DNA of 64,000 nucleotides from Opisthorchis felineus (taxonomy: Eukaryota; Platyhelminthes; Trematoda; Opisthorchiida; Opisthorchiidae), in assembly GCA_004794785.1 (NCBI GenBank), contig SJOL01006412.1, positions 442,092-506,091 of the forward strand. The letters are read 5' to 3'. The translations under genes were made by a program, and so were the position numbers. This document shows, piece by piece, positions 30,566 to 45,600 of this stretch (the stretch's first letter is position 1; every line of letters starts with the position of its first letter). The notes beneath the pieces are model-generated. The model was not told where the DNA came from. It saw only the letters and a program-made list of their open reading frames with translations, and made no database searches.

Positions 30566-33500
30566 TTGGCCTCACTGACAGGATGAAAACTCAATTGATA
30601 ATCTTTTTTTGTTTACCCGTGATCTCTCGCATTCTCTTCTTTGTCTACTTCCAGCCCATTGTACTTTTTTCACTGTTCACACTGTCATCACGTCAAGTCA
30701 AATCTTTCACCTGGTCATCATTTTGTTCGCTGTACCTAACGTTTGTATTGCAAAAGTTTCACCACCAATCAAGGAAGCATCGTCAATGGGTAGTTTTGAT
30801 GGGCATTTCCGTCGCATTTGCTTTCAAAATGTGTGTTCAGGCGTGGCAGCTGGGGTTCAACCGGTCTGTCGCAAAAGCAGTCGGAGTTCAAATCCTGACA
30901 TGGCTAAGTACATGCACGGCTGACTGACTCCACTAATGGGTGTCAAATAACCAAAGTAATCGCGCCAGGACATGTAGTTTCCAAGTAAAAATGGTGCGGA
31001 AAATTCCCCCTCACCCTTGCTTGTCTTGATCTTATTTACCAACTAATCACGTTCCTCATTTCCGTCGACCCTGGATCACATATGTGACACCTGCAGTGGT
31101 TATTCTGTCATTATTTCCAAACCTTGAGCAGCAGATCGTTCAGCTGCCTTACTCTTCTTCTTTCCCCAGAAAATATGGATAGGTGAAGTTCATCTCCTGT
31201 GTCTGTCTGCCTTCACTAATTGTACCGCGTTAAACGAGTCTCTTTGGTGTTTTGTTTAACTGGCATCCTTCTGATAGCAGCCAGTCAAAGTTCGGAGTGG
31301 GAAAGCTTCAAGTTGTCTTTGGCAAGCGGCGGTTAGCAATTTAGTTAAGCTTACTTCATCACTGATAGTGCATTGCAAAATACCTTCTGCAGCGCCTACG
31401 CTTTCCCGTCCGGTGATCTTACCAGTGGTAACTCCCCTTTGTTAGCAACGCAACAAGCAACAGAAATCAGTCAATAATGTTAGATTTGTAACCTAGATTG
31501 TGACTGGTTTGAGAGCGACTTTCCTTGGGACGCAAACGTGACTTACGTGTTCCTTCCTCATACCTTCAGATTTTAATTGAACACAGGTTCACTGAAAAGC
31601 CTAAGGAAAACCGTTGTCATTGCATTGTTTTTCTTAACAGTGTTGACGTTAAACTCGTCGTCTTCAACAGCTTTACTATTTTTCAGCATTCTCAACGCTG
31701 GCTGATTCGCTTCGATTAGTTGAGCGACACCTCAAGAGGATCTTTCTTTATGAGATCTGAATTGTCCACATTTGGCCTTTGAAGGACTGTAAGACCCATT
31801 TCACTATAAAGCAGTGATCCACGACCTTTATTCAATATAGCTGAATCATTAGCCAAACAAGTCTACTTACTCCGATCATTGGAATGCGTTTTAGGTCCCT
31901 TGGTAGTTTGAAGTAAACAAAACTACCGTCTGTCCTGCTGTTATGTCTCCTGGTTTGCTTCAGCATACAACTCCGGTGACTACACTCTTATTTGGAATTT
32001 TCACCGTCAAGCCTACTGGCTGGCACGAGTAATGTGCACAGTAGGTAACTAATAAGGCTAGATCTAGCGTCCTAACATTTGTCATGTCGTGACTGATCAA
32101 GCATCGACTGCCGCACTTCACAGGTTTAAGTCATTCGATTTTGGAAGAGAAATGCTCCCAGTTGCGGATTAGTCAGGCGGAAATTAGTAGCTATTTTCCG
32201 TTGACTTTTGTTCTTTTCTTCTCAGTTTTAGCTCTTTGTAAAGCTCGTGGAACCAGGAGGCAAGAGTTACCTTTCGGGGCAATGTCTCTCAACACAAGGA
32301 AAACACTCGTTGCTAATTTTGTGCTTTCGTGTATGAAATGTACTCAGAAGAGTGAAAATACTTGTTGCGAGTCTTTATACAGACACCATTGGTGTCCCTA
32401 CTCTTTCCCTTAACGTCGGAAGCTGTAGTTTGTTTCGTTATTTTCAAAAATTCGGTCACCTGGGTCGATCAACAGGGGTTTTTGGTGCCCTCCTTGTCGC
32501 CAAGATTTGTTCAAGTTGCACCTTTTGATATTGAAAATGCGGCCAGGCGTCCTGTTTGTTTAAAACCAAGTGAATGTATGCAGGCTGCTGAATGAGCTAC
32601 CCGAAGTAGCTACATTCACTTTATTCTTCCAAGTCGTTGCTCTCCTGGATTTGCTGATATTTGTAAACCTGCTACAATACCTGGAACACATTATGCAGAA
32701 ATACATACAACATGCAGATTATACATAATATGTAGTATGTAGGTTGGATGTAGTCAATGATGTAGTCTCATAGTATTCATCCTTATTGGTCATTAGGTTC
32801 GTTGACAGCCCGGAGATCCGGATTTGAAGCAAATGTATAGGCTTTTCCAGCTATCACCGAAGAGGATTCTCATAGCGTTATATCGCCACTGCTGGTTTGG
32901 TTAGGTAGTTTTCGGACATTCACCTATTCAGTCATGAGGTTGGAAACAAATCAGGAAAAATAATCTCATTTAGTTAACTACTCCGGGACTAATCACCCTA
33001 CATTCTCCCCTTTTCGGTATGCCAGGCAACAAAAAGTGATATTCAAAAAAGCTTTCGGCACAAACAACAATCGTTCAGTAGGTTTCTTGGAAAATGTGAT
33101 GTTAACCCTGGTTTTTTGACGGTCATACTGTAGAGCAGTGTAATTCGGAACCAACTTTCAGTTTAAGATATAGGATTGTTCAATGTGAATAGTAGGTATG
33201 CTCAATTCTAGTGGTCCCCGGAACAACTGCAAAAATGAAGGTCTAATGTGTCTGTGTACGTGTAAAATAGAAGCTGATAAAGTTTTTAAGGGTTCCTATA
33301 TACTCGCATCCGTGAATGAAATGTTGCAATTACCATACATTTTGGAGGAGGAAGGGTACAGTTTTATTGTTTCTTTTTTTATCTGCTTCCTTGGTTAGTG
33401 CTCCCCTTCGATGAGGCAAACCGATGAAACGGACAATCCATAGTTATTCAAAACGGCCCTGAAGAACAGCGTTTCGCCAGATGTCGTACTAACTCCAGCT

Positions 33501-36500
33501 GACGCCAAGCTTGACAATGACCTCACAAAACGACCATGGTTAAAAAAATTTGCACTTCAGAGTTGCGCACCGAGGGGTCATGGTAACAGCAATGCAAACA
33601 AATTTGTGATCGATGATAACCATAAACTGAGGCCACAAACCGCGTAACTAGGTTACCGCGACCAGTTACAGTTGACTCATATGGGTTTTGTGTCTAGAGT
33701 GCCGGATTGCAGTGGATAATGGGGTTTCGAATTCGACTCTGCTGCAATGAGTAACAGCGAAAGTAAAAATTCTCAGGTGATTGTAACTACGACAAGCCCC
33801 CCGTGCTATAAGCTCTCTTGAAAAAAACTGTTCATTGCTTTAGGGGCTCAACAACATCTTACAATTTTGGTTAACACATCCAACGTGGGGTTCATTTTGG
33901 AGTGCTATTTATCTCGATTTTTTGCATCGATTGACGTCATTCACACGAGCTCATCAAACCTCTTGTTTTTACTCATGCTTGCTTTTCATGAATGGTCTAT
34001 GTTCTGTATGAAAAAGAGTTTTATGAGAACAACGAACACTTTCACATATTTCAAAATTATCAATCCTCATTCATCCAAAGCTTGGAAGTTCGTTTGGATG
34101 TGCAGGACCATTGCTGAACGGCATCGGTATGGCGATTCCGATGCTTATCGACCAGTCGTCAGTGGCTAATTTATCGTGCCTAGCTGATCGTTTATTCACA
34201 TTGAAATCCTTCCGTTTCATTTCACTTCTATCTCATTAATTGAGTTTCTGAATATTCAACGAACACAGACATTACTAAAGTGAAAATGATAATGAGTAAA
34301 GCACAAAACTAGGTGAAATGGACGACGCATCAGCTGTCGAATATGTGGGACTGTGGTAACAGGGGTTTATATAAGTAGATCTGAACTAGTAATACAAACG
34401 TCAACATTTTACGGATATTGTATATTCCAGAATGCCCCAACCGTATAAGTGCCTCTACATGGGAATAGAAAGGACTAAGCGGATGGCGGCTTGGGTAGCA
34501 GTGACAAAATTTTGATATTCTGTAATATCTCCTAGTCTTAACAGGACTCAGTGACTGTCAGCTGTCTGCATGCTGAATGGATAAGCATTCAATGTGTTAA
34601 ATGACAACGGGTAAACCAGACAGAGAACAGAGTGTAAGGTATGTCCAAATGGCAAATGAAGACCTTACAGTTGATCAGCTAGTGTGAATCAGTCAATAGC
34701 GCGAACACTGCAATCAGTTAATTCATTTTATCGGCTTTAGGGTTTACGGAAAGTCCTTGAAATTCATTTAAGGTTTTACAGGTTTTGTACTTGAAGAAGA
34801 AACTAGAAGCATGTGTCACTTAAAGTGCATTTGCAAAGTGAGACGGATTTACATGTAGGCTATGCAAAATCTCTCGCTTACGGTATTCGCCAATTTAATA
34901 GGTCGCACTTCAGCTGCAAAGATATTCGAGATACAGAAGTACCCTTCATGACACGGCACTACGATTTAACCCATAGGCGAGGGGGGACCGTGTTGAGCCC
35001 CTCTTTAGCAGTGTCTCAATTTTCAAGTTCAAACTGTCCAATTAGGTGGGAAAACATAAAATAAGTTTCAAGAAATCTGTGGGACTTGATTTATCTGAGG
35101 GGTTTCGGGAAGTGCTACGCCTGCAGTGGACTGTTCAAGAGTTTTTTTCAGGAACTTAGCGGACCTTACATCGTAGAAACTACTTTACCACTCTGAATAT
35201 TCCTCTGCATAAAAGGTGCGCTGGCCTCTGCCTTATTCAGTCAGATAAATTATTATAGACAGATAAGTAAGCTGAGATTCCTGTAAAAACCAAGTTTTAT
35301 TTTTAACGTGCTGACGGTGTTGAGGTTGAAGTAAGAATCCCTTATTAGGGACTTGATGTCAATCTGTGACAGGAAGACCCGCGTATTTTTTTTACCCAAG
35401 CAGCTTTGTTCAAACAGGCATCGCCCGAATAGAGTACCCAAATCAAAGGTTTGCCTCCACTCTGTCCCATGGATGCGAATTTCCTTTGAGGAAACCGGAG
35501 CGTAAGTGGGAGCGTGCATATCAGTGAACTTTCATCATTTTAGCCATCCTTTTTACCGCACCCAAATAGTCGCTCACTCTTATAAATGAGGACAGAAAAT
35601 CGAACTACCGCACAAAAATTATTCTGCCGTCAGTATGCAGGACAGTTTAGTTTTGAATTGAATTATTTAACTGAGTTAAAATTGTCCTCTGCTTAGTTTG
35701 AACATCGTGCAGCTTTTCCGTTCCACAGTATGATTAATCCTCGCAGTTAACGACTAATTTTAAGCCTCTTTTCTGCGTTTCCAACAATCTGAGTGAAACA
35801 GAAATGTCAGAAATGACCAGTGTTGCTGGATGGACTGATAAACAAACAGATAAAAGTAACACCTACCATAAATGTTGTTTACTGAAACCGCCCAATCTGT
35901 TCCAAGGGTTCAGAAGCACATAGTGTGAAGATCTAACCATGGTCGACCTCCCGTTTCTTAATGAACTTCTTTTTTCGTCAATGCTCTATTCGATTTTTTA
36001 CTGATCAAGCTAACAAGTTAAATAACATTAAAATAGGAGATCCAAAATACTAAAATGATTTATGTGATACGTAAACGATGTCTCGAGCTAACGAATTCCA
36101 TCACACAGCAATCCGACTTCGAAGTCTTTTACACTTGTTGTACTTCCAGCTGGTTAGACCGCAAAAGTGAGGACGAGAAGGGATAAATTATATAGGGAAA
36201 TCGCAGGAAGGCAGGAAATCAGTGCAGGCAACGTTTTAACTACTTTTCTTTAATAAGTAGTAAACAAGAGAACATTTTCAATGGACCAAAATCACACGTC
36301 AGCTGACTGTCCCGTTAAAACCAGATCGCGCTACAGGGAGGAGCCAGACCAAACCGAAAGGGAGCTATGTGTATGAACAAGTCAGAAAGGATGACACAGT
36401 ATGCGAACTGAAAGCAAAATGGTGCGGCGGCTAGTGTGGGACATCCGACAGACTTCAACAAAGGTGACTAGGCACAGACACTGGTAAACTCACCGTACAA

Positions 36501-39484
36501 GAAGGAATGCGATTAGCCGGCATTCTAATCGTTCGAGATTGTTTTCACCTAAAATTCCCTCCCTCAGCTGGAACGGATAACTACAATAACCACCGACCTA
36601 CGTTACGTTTGCTTTCTGTTATTGTGGTTGTTTCTCGAATAACTCTAGGCTCAAAATCACTTCATCTCTGAGCATCGCCGCCTGAGCATGTCCGTCGTCG
36701 TCGCCATCACAGGAAATGTTGGTCTTTCTTGACCGTGAAAACCATATCCGTCTCTCTACCTTTGCAAGGGGGAGGAGTCCAATCTTTCTAAGAGGCTGTC
36801 GTAAAATAAAACTAACTTACCATTGACGTCGTGGTCCACTAGAATATGACATCGATTCCATTACACTAGCTACAAACCTGCACGTTGGTAAGCTGCACAC
36901 TTTCCGATTCAGTATTAACGATGGAATTTTTCTCAACGGATATTTCGTTCTGTAGGTAAAGTCAGTCTGTCCTGATAAGCCTAGAAGCATTGTACAGCTG
37001 GTTCTCCCTAGAGGAAGCTAGCTATAAATGCCATTTCTTGGCAAATGCTGTTTTTATCAGGCCAAATAATCAGGCACCATGTATACAGGTACTTCCTTCC
37101 CATTCTTAACTGATATGGTAACTTTAGACAGCTTTCAGATCATCAAGCTGTAAACTGTTTGAGGATAGCCACACAGGGAAGTCAAACATGTTAGTCCGTT
37201 TGCATTCCCGCGTGGCTACCCATCAGAGACAGAAATGCTTAAACCGTAATCTAGTTTTTTGCGTCACTCGAAGGATGGCTTAACCGTCATTACATTCAGC
37301 GATTCATAATCACGGGTCAGTTTTAATTCCTTTTTATAAGTCGTGTTGCAGGTTTTTAAAAGACGCCCATGGTGCTACTCAGCAGTCACGCTTTGGATTC
37401 CAAACTGATGAACTCAAGGAACACAGTAGCTTTCGTAATACTATCCTGTTCGTCAAACGCAGTAGTGGTCGCGTTTACACGGAGATCCCTCCATAAAACT
37501 TTAATTTCATCTTTCCTCCAGTAGACTTGCATGGACGTTTTACAGCTACGGGGTATTCTCCAGTAGTATGGTATCAGTGTTCATATAATATTTTGTACCA
37601 TTTGGCAACTTACTACATAACCACATGAACCTATAAAACAATGGATATGAAAATGAATTTCACCCATATAGCAATGTAGTTGGGAAGATATTTAATATAT
37701 AGAAGTCATTTCCATGGCAAAACACATTACCTGTGCACTTGTATGCGGGGATCCAGTTTATTCCCTCATCCCCAATTCTGTAAGTAGTGTCCTGTCATGG
37801 GAACCACTCCTATATCTCGAGTATCATTTTTTATGGAAGCGTAGGATGGACCTTGGGCCGCATACTAACCTGAAGGATACGACGCACAAGTGATTCAGCT
37901 AGATATTTGTTAACATCGGCGGTTCAGCTAAGACTGAGCCAGCCCGATATGGTTCCGCGACTCCAAAATTGTCAAGCTCAGGGAAACTATCTTTCTGAAA
38001 CCCATGTCATCTATCAAATCATTCACAGTTGCGGTGACACCGACACTGGGAGAACAGACCGCTGTCCCTCTCAAAGAATCACACAACACATTCCAGCGTA
38101 GCTGCTGTGCTTCATGAGATAAGCGTCAGCTAGTGATCAGTCTAAAACTTGAAATCTAGCACCGTCGACTGCAAGACACTGGTCACAGGTCATTCCTTTG
38201 AGACCAGACAACCATTCACTGTTCAGATGCGTAGTAAAAAACCATGGATGCTAGCATTTGGATTGATATTACAAATCAAAATGAAACAACTGGTTCTGTG
38301 TGCAAAAAAGTTAATGATATTTGTCTACTTTGACACTAACTTCCTACTGTCCCTCTCAGTTTCTTCTCGTGTTTTTCAGACCGTAGCTGCCATGTGGCAA
38401 ACCTCTAAATGTGTGTTACATGGACGCCTGATGAGAAAAAATCAGCATCTTGTTAATAACACTCTCCTATATTTTTGGTGAAACACTGGGTGAATTGGCT
38501 AATGAGTGCAAAAGTTTGTTGTGGGTGATCCTACTCTGACCTTAATGTATCACTGTCGTTAAGATCCGACAAGAACTGGGCAGAAGAAATCAGGTAACTA
38601 ACTCAATCTACGCCGGCAATATTCTCCACATAGTTCGGTTGTGCATTTCCAAACTGAAAGCTTCCGGAAAATGAGTTACTCTCTGCATCAAACATGTAAT
38701 CTTCTACTAACTATAAAAACCCATTGAGCCGACAGTTTTAAGCGATACTACCCAGTAAGCATCTTTGTTACGCCGGCGACTCACAAGAATTCAATCACTC
38801 ACAAGTCAATCCTAACATCTACTCGCAGTGTAGGTAGCCGTTCCAAGGAAGTTTAGTCGTTCATCCGCGGGTAGGACCGACGATTTGCATTATTCGGATT
38901 CAATTGTTGGACATCTTGTGACCTTATTTAGATAGCACTTTTTGCATGACCTCAGCTGACCACATAAGTGACATTCACTTCTGCAGGTTTTACCTGAGCC
39001 TATTGTTGGATGAGCGGTCTAAAACTGAGCACATGCCGGAGGACCAGGTTTCGCCAGTCAGGAGGGAATGGTAGAAGTGTTCGGATTTTCATACCACAAA
39101 GGGACGAAAATCTCTCCTGAATAATTAATCAGTGTATGTTTTGTTGGTATACCGGCCGACGGTAGAGACTCACAACACCTGAGCTAATGCATGGACAATG
39201 GTCACAAGAAATCGCAGGAACCAAAGTGACTAGTCAGGTGCTCACCACCCTTATGGTTCGCGCAGTGCTGAATTCTGCAAAGCTTTCCAGTAAATGGAAA
39301 GTGACGGCAAACATAAAGGAAACTGAACTTCCGAAGAAGCACTTATGGGACAACCTACAGTAATACCCTTTTTCCAGTCAAATTTTCTTTAACTGACATT
39401 CCGTTGATCCGACAAAACAAAATAATTTTTGCTTGTTAAGATGTCAGTTGTTCATTTCATCGGGTTCGGGATTTTTTAGGAGCG
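30566..39484. other. long spacer without supported genes
   Basis: About 9 kb of AT-rich sequence with only short frames. Overlapping plus-strand frames of 128 and 104 codons at 30,541-30,927 partly overlap the SINE-like repeat and look like chance. Weak B-box-like strings occur near 30,885 and 33,705 but without a clear tRNA fold. No recognisable transposon protein was found. Confidence 0.45.
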
Positions 39485-39662
39485 GCGACATGGCTAGAGA
39501 TTTCTGGTGTTTGAGGGGCAAAATTACTCACCGGAAGGTCCGTGGTTCAAGCCCAAACTTGATATCTCGACTACTTGGACAACCTGAGAGTATTTCAGCC
39601 CCTGTGCGTCCTTCGGCTAGTGCGTCGGCTAAGCACCGAAAGGGTGTTGCAACTGAACGCTT
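39485..39662 (+). mobile_element. tRNA-derived SINE (family 1), second copy
   Basis: This region shares with the 4,540-4,770 copy the strings CACCGGAAGGTCCGTGGTTC, AGTATTTCAGCCCCTG and CACCGAAAGGGT. The B box is mutated to GGTTCAAGCCC (39,544-39,554), and the A-box region is disturbed by an insertion or deletion. Confidence 0.7.
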
Positions 39663-42600
39663 TTTACGGTATTTATTACTATTACGCCTGAACTGATGCT
39701 GTCACACTCCTTTATCACTGGACCGTGTGCAATTACGAATTGTTGCCTTTCGCATTTAGTGTGGTTAATTTTCAATAGGAAACCGACAAGGTAGTTATAC
39801 TTGTCGTTGTTCTGTCGTTGTTCCAAAGCTGCGAAACCCCTAGTTGCTCTAGCTAACATTACAAACACAGTACACATTACACACACGGTGCACATTACCC
39901 ACACACACCATGCATATATTAGATGCTGACCAGCTGTTTCAATCAACATTCCAACAGATCAGCAGAAAACCCCATAGACGTGGGTCCCATCGACATTAGA
40001 CTCAAATGTTACGGCTACTGAGTACCACGGAGCAAAATTAGTAACCAGGTCGAGAATCGGCTGCACACTTGATTAGGAGATCTAGACTGCTACTTCCCCC
40101 TCGTAGGAACAAGTCGCTTACAAATAATGCTCGACGGAATCTGGATGTGGTCTAGGAAATTTTGTTGGATAATAGTTGGGGTGTTTGACAATAAATTCAC
40201 AAAAATCCTATCACCAATATGGGTTGCGTCACGGTGTACTTGTGCGTCGATTTGTCAAGCAGTGTTATCCCATAAACCTGCGTTATTCGCATTCGCCTCC
40301 GCGTCAAAAGTATTAGTGACCAAACAACTTTGACGCGATCGAGCTTGAGTGATCTTCTTTCTTTTTGGGATCATTGTACTTCGACAACCAATGACCGAAG
40401 TGAAGTTTATAGCTTCGGAGAATCGCGAATGAATATGCGGCAATTCTGCAAAAATATTAGGTTAACAGCTGCGATGAACCGATTTTAAACTCAACGAACT
40501 AGTGTTAGGAACCTGCAACACAGCCACGAAGGAAGCCCAGTAAAATACACGCTAACCATGTCTATGGGAATTTGGAGTGTACAACATAGTCTTACAAGGG
40601 TTTTATGAGACAAACTGAAGCTACTGAAAACCGAATTCATCATGTACCGAGTAAACTTCGTGATGCTGTCAGAGACACATATGGTATGTTCTAATATAAA
40701 AGGCCTTATAATCTCAACAATGGTAACTACTTTAGTAAATGAACATATTGTACATCTGAAAACGGCGGCTTCATAAGCAGTATTTGCCGCTCACTAGTTT
40801 CAATTGAAGTCAACAAAATATCCAGAGGTGAACAATTTCCTGGGGGGAATTACATTCACATTCGGGACTTCATAGACGAATTAAACGCCAACTTGGACTA
40901 ACTAACCCAGCAGTCACCGGGATCTAAGAGGCAATCAGGCAGGAAATCGTTTGCTAATTTTCAGATTGCGGTCACTTGACCACTGGGTGTGTGAAAGTGT
41001 TTTCCTCCTTAGCTCAGAAGCTCAATAGAACAGGTCTTCCAAGAAGCAAATCGAGAATGGCTGGATGCGACTACCTAAGGCAAAGCGGGTATTTGTAACA
41101 TTCGGTTATTGTAAAGGCTCGCCTTACTGCCATAAAGGACGCTGGAAGTGATAGGTAAGGTGCGTCAAACCGCTGCAATTTTACAGGCCAGTGTGATGAT
41201 AATGAACTCGCTATCACCCACTGCGGCTAAGCTAATAATGCCTGCAGATGATCACTCAAAAATATGAAGTACGGTAGAGGCCATATAAGCCCCAGGTTTC
41301 AGCGGACCACACATCGATGAGGCCTTAAAATAAAATGCATAAAAAAGAGGAAAGGGTTTATTGATAACGACACACCTCGGCATTTAATCACGCAATCCGG
41401 AGTGAAACTAAGCTTTGTTTTGCCTCGCGTACTGGTACATGAAACTCCAAGTACTATAAACCGTAAATTGAGCCACTGCGAAATAAACATACCAGGACAA
41501 GCGGCAAGAAGAAATAATGGTTGCTTCATTAACACTGCAAGGTGGTAGGGATTTTCGCATCTTGTGAACATTGTGCAAGTGTCAATAACCTTATCCAGGC
41601 CAACAGAGTCCCCTAATCACAACGGGGTTGCCTATACAGAGACCAATACTCCACTGACTTATTCCCCTAGAATAACACTAGAGTATGATTACTAGATTGT
41701 CCTGTGAAAGTGTGAATCAGCTTCCCCTTAAAGAAAAAGAGGTCGTGATAGTTTTAAGCAGGTTAGTGAATAAGTTGGTGTGCTGCTAAACAAAAACATT
41801 TCGGTCTTAGGGCCCATTTTGAGAGTATCTTGGTAAATGCACTTTGTCACATCCCGGGACACAGAGGAACCGCCATTACATGATAAATTACTTAGTATCC
41901 GCGGAGGCATCGACCAGCAGAAGCGGCGAACTTTTCAGTCAGGTTCTCACCAATGCCTCTAAGGAACACTTCTGAACTACCACAAACAACTCAACCATAT
42001 TTACTCTCGCCAGGAATGGAAACTTGACGGCCAAGCGGCTTTAAACTGTTCCATGTCTAACAACCGAAATCATCGCTGTTACCTACGCTTATCTTGAGTT
42101 TGAACAGGCACGAGAAGCTATAAACTAACAGACTGTTTTAAGAGAAGTGATGATAGCGTTTAGTTACGCAAACAAAGCACGGACCAGAGGATCACAGCCA
42201 GTTCCCGCAGAGAATGATGACAGTGGCGTATGATTAGAATTTAGCAGACCATTCGTGTTACCAGGCCGGGTAAATTGGATTCAAGAAGCCAGCAGAAAGA
42301 AAAACAAAAAGGAAGCTGGGGATGTTTATAAAATGGAGAGGATTGTGAGGAGGCGCAATGAGCTAGATGCTAGAAGTGAGCGGAGGTTTCGATAAAGCAG
42401 GTTGTAAAAAGCCAGTGTACTGTCTTCTTTAGCATTACAGCTTGAAATATTCTGTTAGTGGTTGTTGCAAGTTAACTTGCAAGTTAATTACCAGGCTTGA
42501 CGAACAGATCAACAGCCACCTGAGTAAAAACCAATAAACGCAAGCAAACTACTTACATTTTGACATTTTCCGTCAATACCGGGAAGATCAGTTCCCAACA

Positions 42601-45600
42601 ACGAATAGTGAGAGAGTCACGAGAACCGCTCATCGAGACGATGTTTTATTCTATACTTTCTTTCAAGTGTTGGCACTTCAAGAAATAAATTCTGCGTCCC
42701 GGCGTCCGCCTCCACACAGTAAAATCATAACGTCACTTATAAATTTGGAAACAGATTAGTCTCATGTGGGAAATCTGCACAATTCACAGTTAAAGATGAT
42801 TCCATAGCAAACAGGCGTGCCTGCACCTCACTCAGAAGAAGTCCCGATAAAAAAGCGTATCACACTGGGATTTTTAAAATAACTCGGGGTAAAAACGAAG
42901 GTGTCTATTTAAATTAAGATGACTCAAAGGTGTACAGCCCTACTCCGGGAAACTGCATGCGTTCCATGTTCGCCTTTGTAGCTCTCAATCCGTTTAAACG
43001 CTCGGTTATCCGTACATCTAACGAAAGCACGCACAAACAGCTCCTGCTAGGAGTCTACACTGGTCAGTCTGTCAATCAGCAGGTGGAGCCTGCTGTCCGG
43101 CTAGCGAGACCAAATAAACTGTGTGAAATTGGTAGGCGGCCGAGAAAACTATCCACAGAGGCTCGGTTTGGAATGACAACAGACGGCATGACTGGCAAGT
43201 CAGGCGGTGGGAGAGAACGGGCAGCTCTTGTCAGGTGTTTAATCTTACATAGAGGACAACTCACAGTGGGCAATTAATCAGTGTGCAGCGACGAGTAAAT
43301 TACGGATAGATCAATGGCACACAGTGCCTCGCTGAGCAAGCCAATGAGCCAACTACCTTCGTTCTGTCTGGATTCGCTCAATTCGCACGCGCCATTTGAT
43401 CTATCCCACCGAGAGCATAAGAAAGGCACAGGTGATAATAAACAGACAACTTCTGAAAACTGATCTGGGTTGTTTAACAAGTCTTTGTGCACACTATGCA
43501 ATTAAGGCTTCATGAGGATTGGGAGCAGATGCGGCATCAAATAAACTCTGGGACTTAGTTTTCGACCATCACATATCTGAGAGCCTCGTAGGAGCACAAA
43601 CTTATTCCCCACCTGGGCAGCAGGACAAAAAGTGCGAAAATCTTTGAAGCACTAACTGGTTGTTTCATGGCTGTCTTGTTGCCAAGTAATTGGTTTTGCA
43701 TGAGCAATTTATGGTAGCTTAGCTTGTTTTTGACACCTCAGGTACAGCCAATACGTTTCAGTTGTTTCGATATGCACGACACTCCCGAAAATTATAAGAG
43801 TGAGCACACTTTTCCAGTATAATGAACAAGAGCACGTCTCATAAGTATGTTTTCACAGCTTGAAGACATGCATATGTCGTTTCGTGCTTCGCGATAATGA
43901 CACTTAATTTGACACACACTTGCTACGACGGAGACCACGGGCTATTGAGTGTAGGTAATGGGTGTCGTGCAGGCCTCTCATGGGTATCACTCTAGATAGG
44001 AGATTCCATGTCTGAGTGGGCAGTTGACAAATAAAATGAAAAAATATAACCATTACACATCATTTGGAGTATACATAGTAGCAATTCCAATCGTATCCTC
44101 CATAATAGTCCTCACTGCCGCCGCGGTACACATTTTATTGTATTCAAAGTCACCGTTCTCCGAGGGTGGATTTTCACTTTTACACCAGGCATGAAATAGT
44201 AGTAGCGAGAAAAATGGCCAGTTGTAACCAAACCCTGGCGTCATAAAAATCTTTGCTTACTGTTACTAATAAACGAGCGACCTTCAGTAGCCCCTCTAAA
44301 TTGGGACCTCTGGATAGGTTTCATAGGACTAACAAGGAAATATGCGATAGAACAGCAAGACGCCTGAGGGGTAGAATGCTTTATGGTGGTTATAGCTCAG
44401 CCAGGCTCCGGCTGCTGTCACTCAGATCCTGGATAGCTTATCTGGTTATTTGGGCGCTATGCTAGCAAAAGCTTTGGTGCAGGCTAAGTAGCATTTGCTC
44501 ACAAACCTTCTTATGAAAACATACAACTTCACTGTTACTTCCAACAAAGGCCACTCCATCAGTTTTTGAGACGAAACACCAATTTATGTTTCGGTCAGCG
44601 TACTGGATAAGTACAAGATCTAAGCAAAGAATAGGCTGATTGTTCATCGTAATATTTCTCTGCATATTAGATCAACTGTGGCAAGACATTGTTGTGGGCA
44701 CCGAACTATTTAGAGGGGGCCTTCAATTGCCATGGATTTATTGGACGCGTTAAGCTATGCTGTACTAAATTCGGACGCTTTAGAGTGTATAGCAGTCGCT
44801 TTGTTTTTGCTTCCCTCCTGTTTTACACGTTTCAAAACCAACAGAACATACTACAAAACACTGTCCCGATCCGGTCGACTATACGGATCACGCAATTTTT
44901 TATGACGCTGAATTCAAAATGCCATAGCATTGGGGGTAGCGAAATGGAAACGACACAACTAAAGGATGGCCGCAATGCAACACTTTTAGTTTCTATCAGG
45001 GCGTCATTTAAGTGAGACAGTTTTGGTGATCTGCAATCACCTCAAATAGGAAAATATGTCCTCTTTGTTGATTTTCCAAGTAGAAGCAATAACAATAAGC
45101 TGTGACGCTTCACGTGTACTAAGAGTGCAAAATGCTGATATAATCGCCGTGCTCTGACAAAACATAAAATCCCGCTGATCTCATAACCCCGGTTGATCTT
45201 GCCTCGTCATAAATAGTGCTCGTTGAGTTTTTCCGGGCCGAACATGGAGGTAGTGGCTTGTGGTTCTTCATTTTCCACATTTCAGAGAGAGAGAGGTTGA
45301 ACTACCCAAAAAGGCTGTTATTCCGATATTCGGGTGAGTTCCCCGAATATGTTTTAAACAGAAGTCAGGGTATGACGGACAGTATGTCGAAAACAAGATG
45401 ACATTTGTAGGTTTGCTGGGTGCGTGCAATTCATTTTATGCGTTGCACCAAAAAATTTGTGGGATAAAAATGCTGTTGGTCTTTACTCCACAGATGAATA
45501 AAAAGGACTGCGCGGTTCACAGCCAAGACAAGACGAGTTCGCCTGCACAGCATAAAATCTGGTGTCACCTACCGGGAATATGATGCTTATCAACGAAGAG

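Noticed and set aside
30541..30927. Plus-strand frames of 128 and 104 codons
   Set aside because: They overlap each other and a SINE-like repeat, lack motifs and flanking splice signals, and fit chance in AT-rich DNA.
42930..43277. 115-codon plus-strand frame
   Set aside because: An equally open minus-strand frame overlaps it. There is no recognisable motif and no splice evidence.
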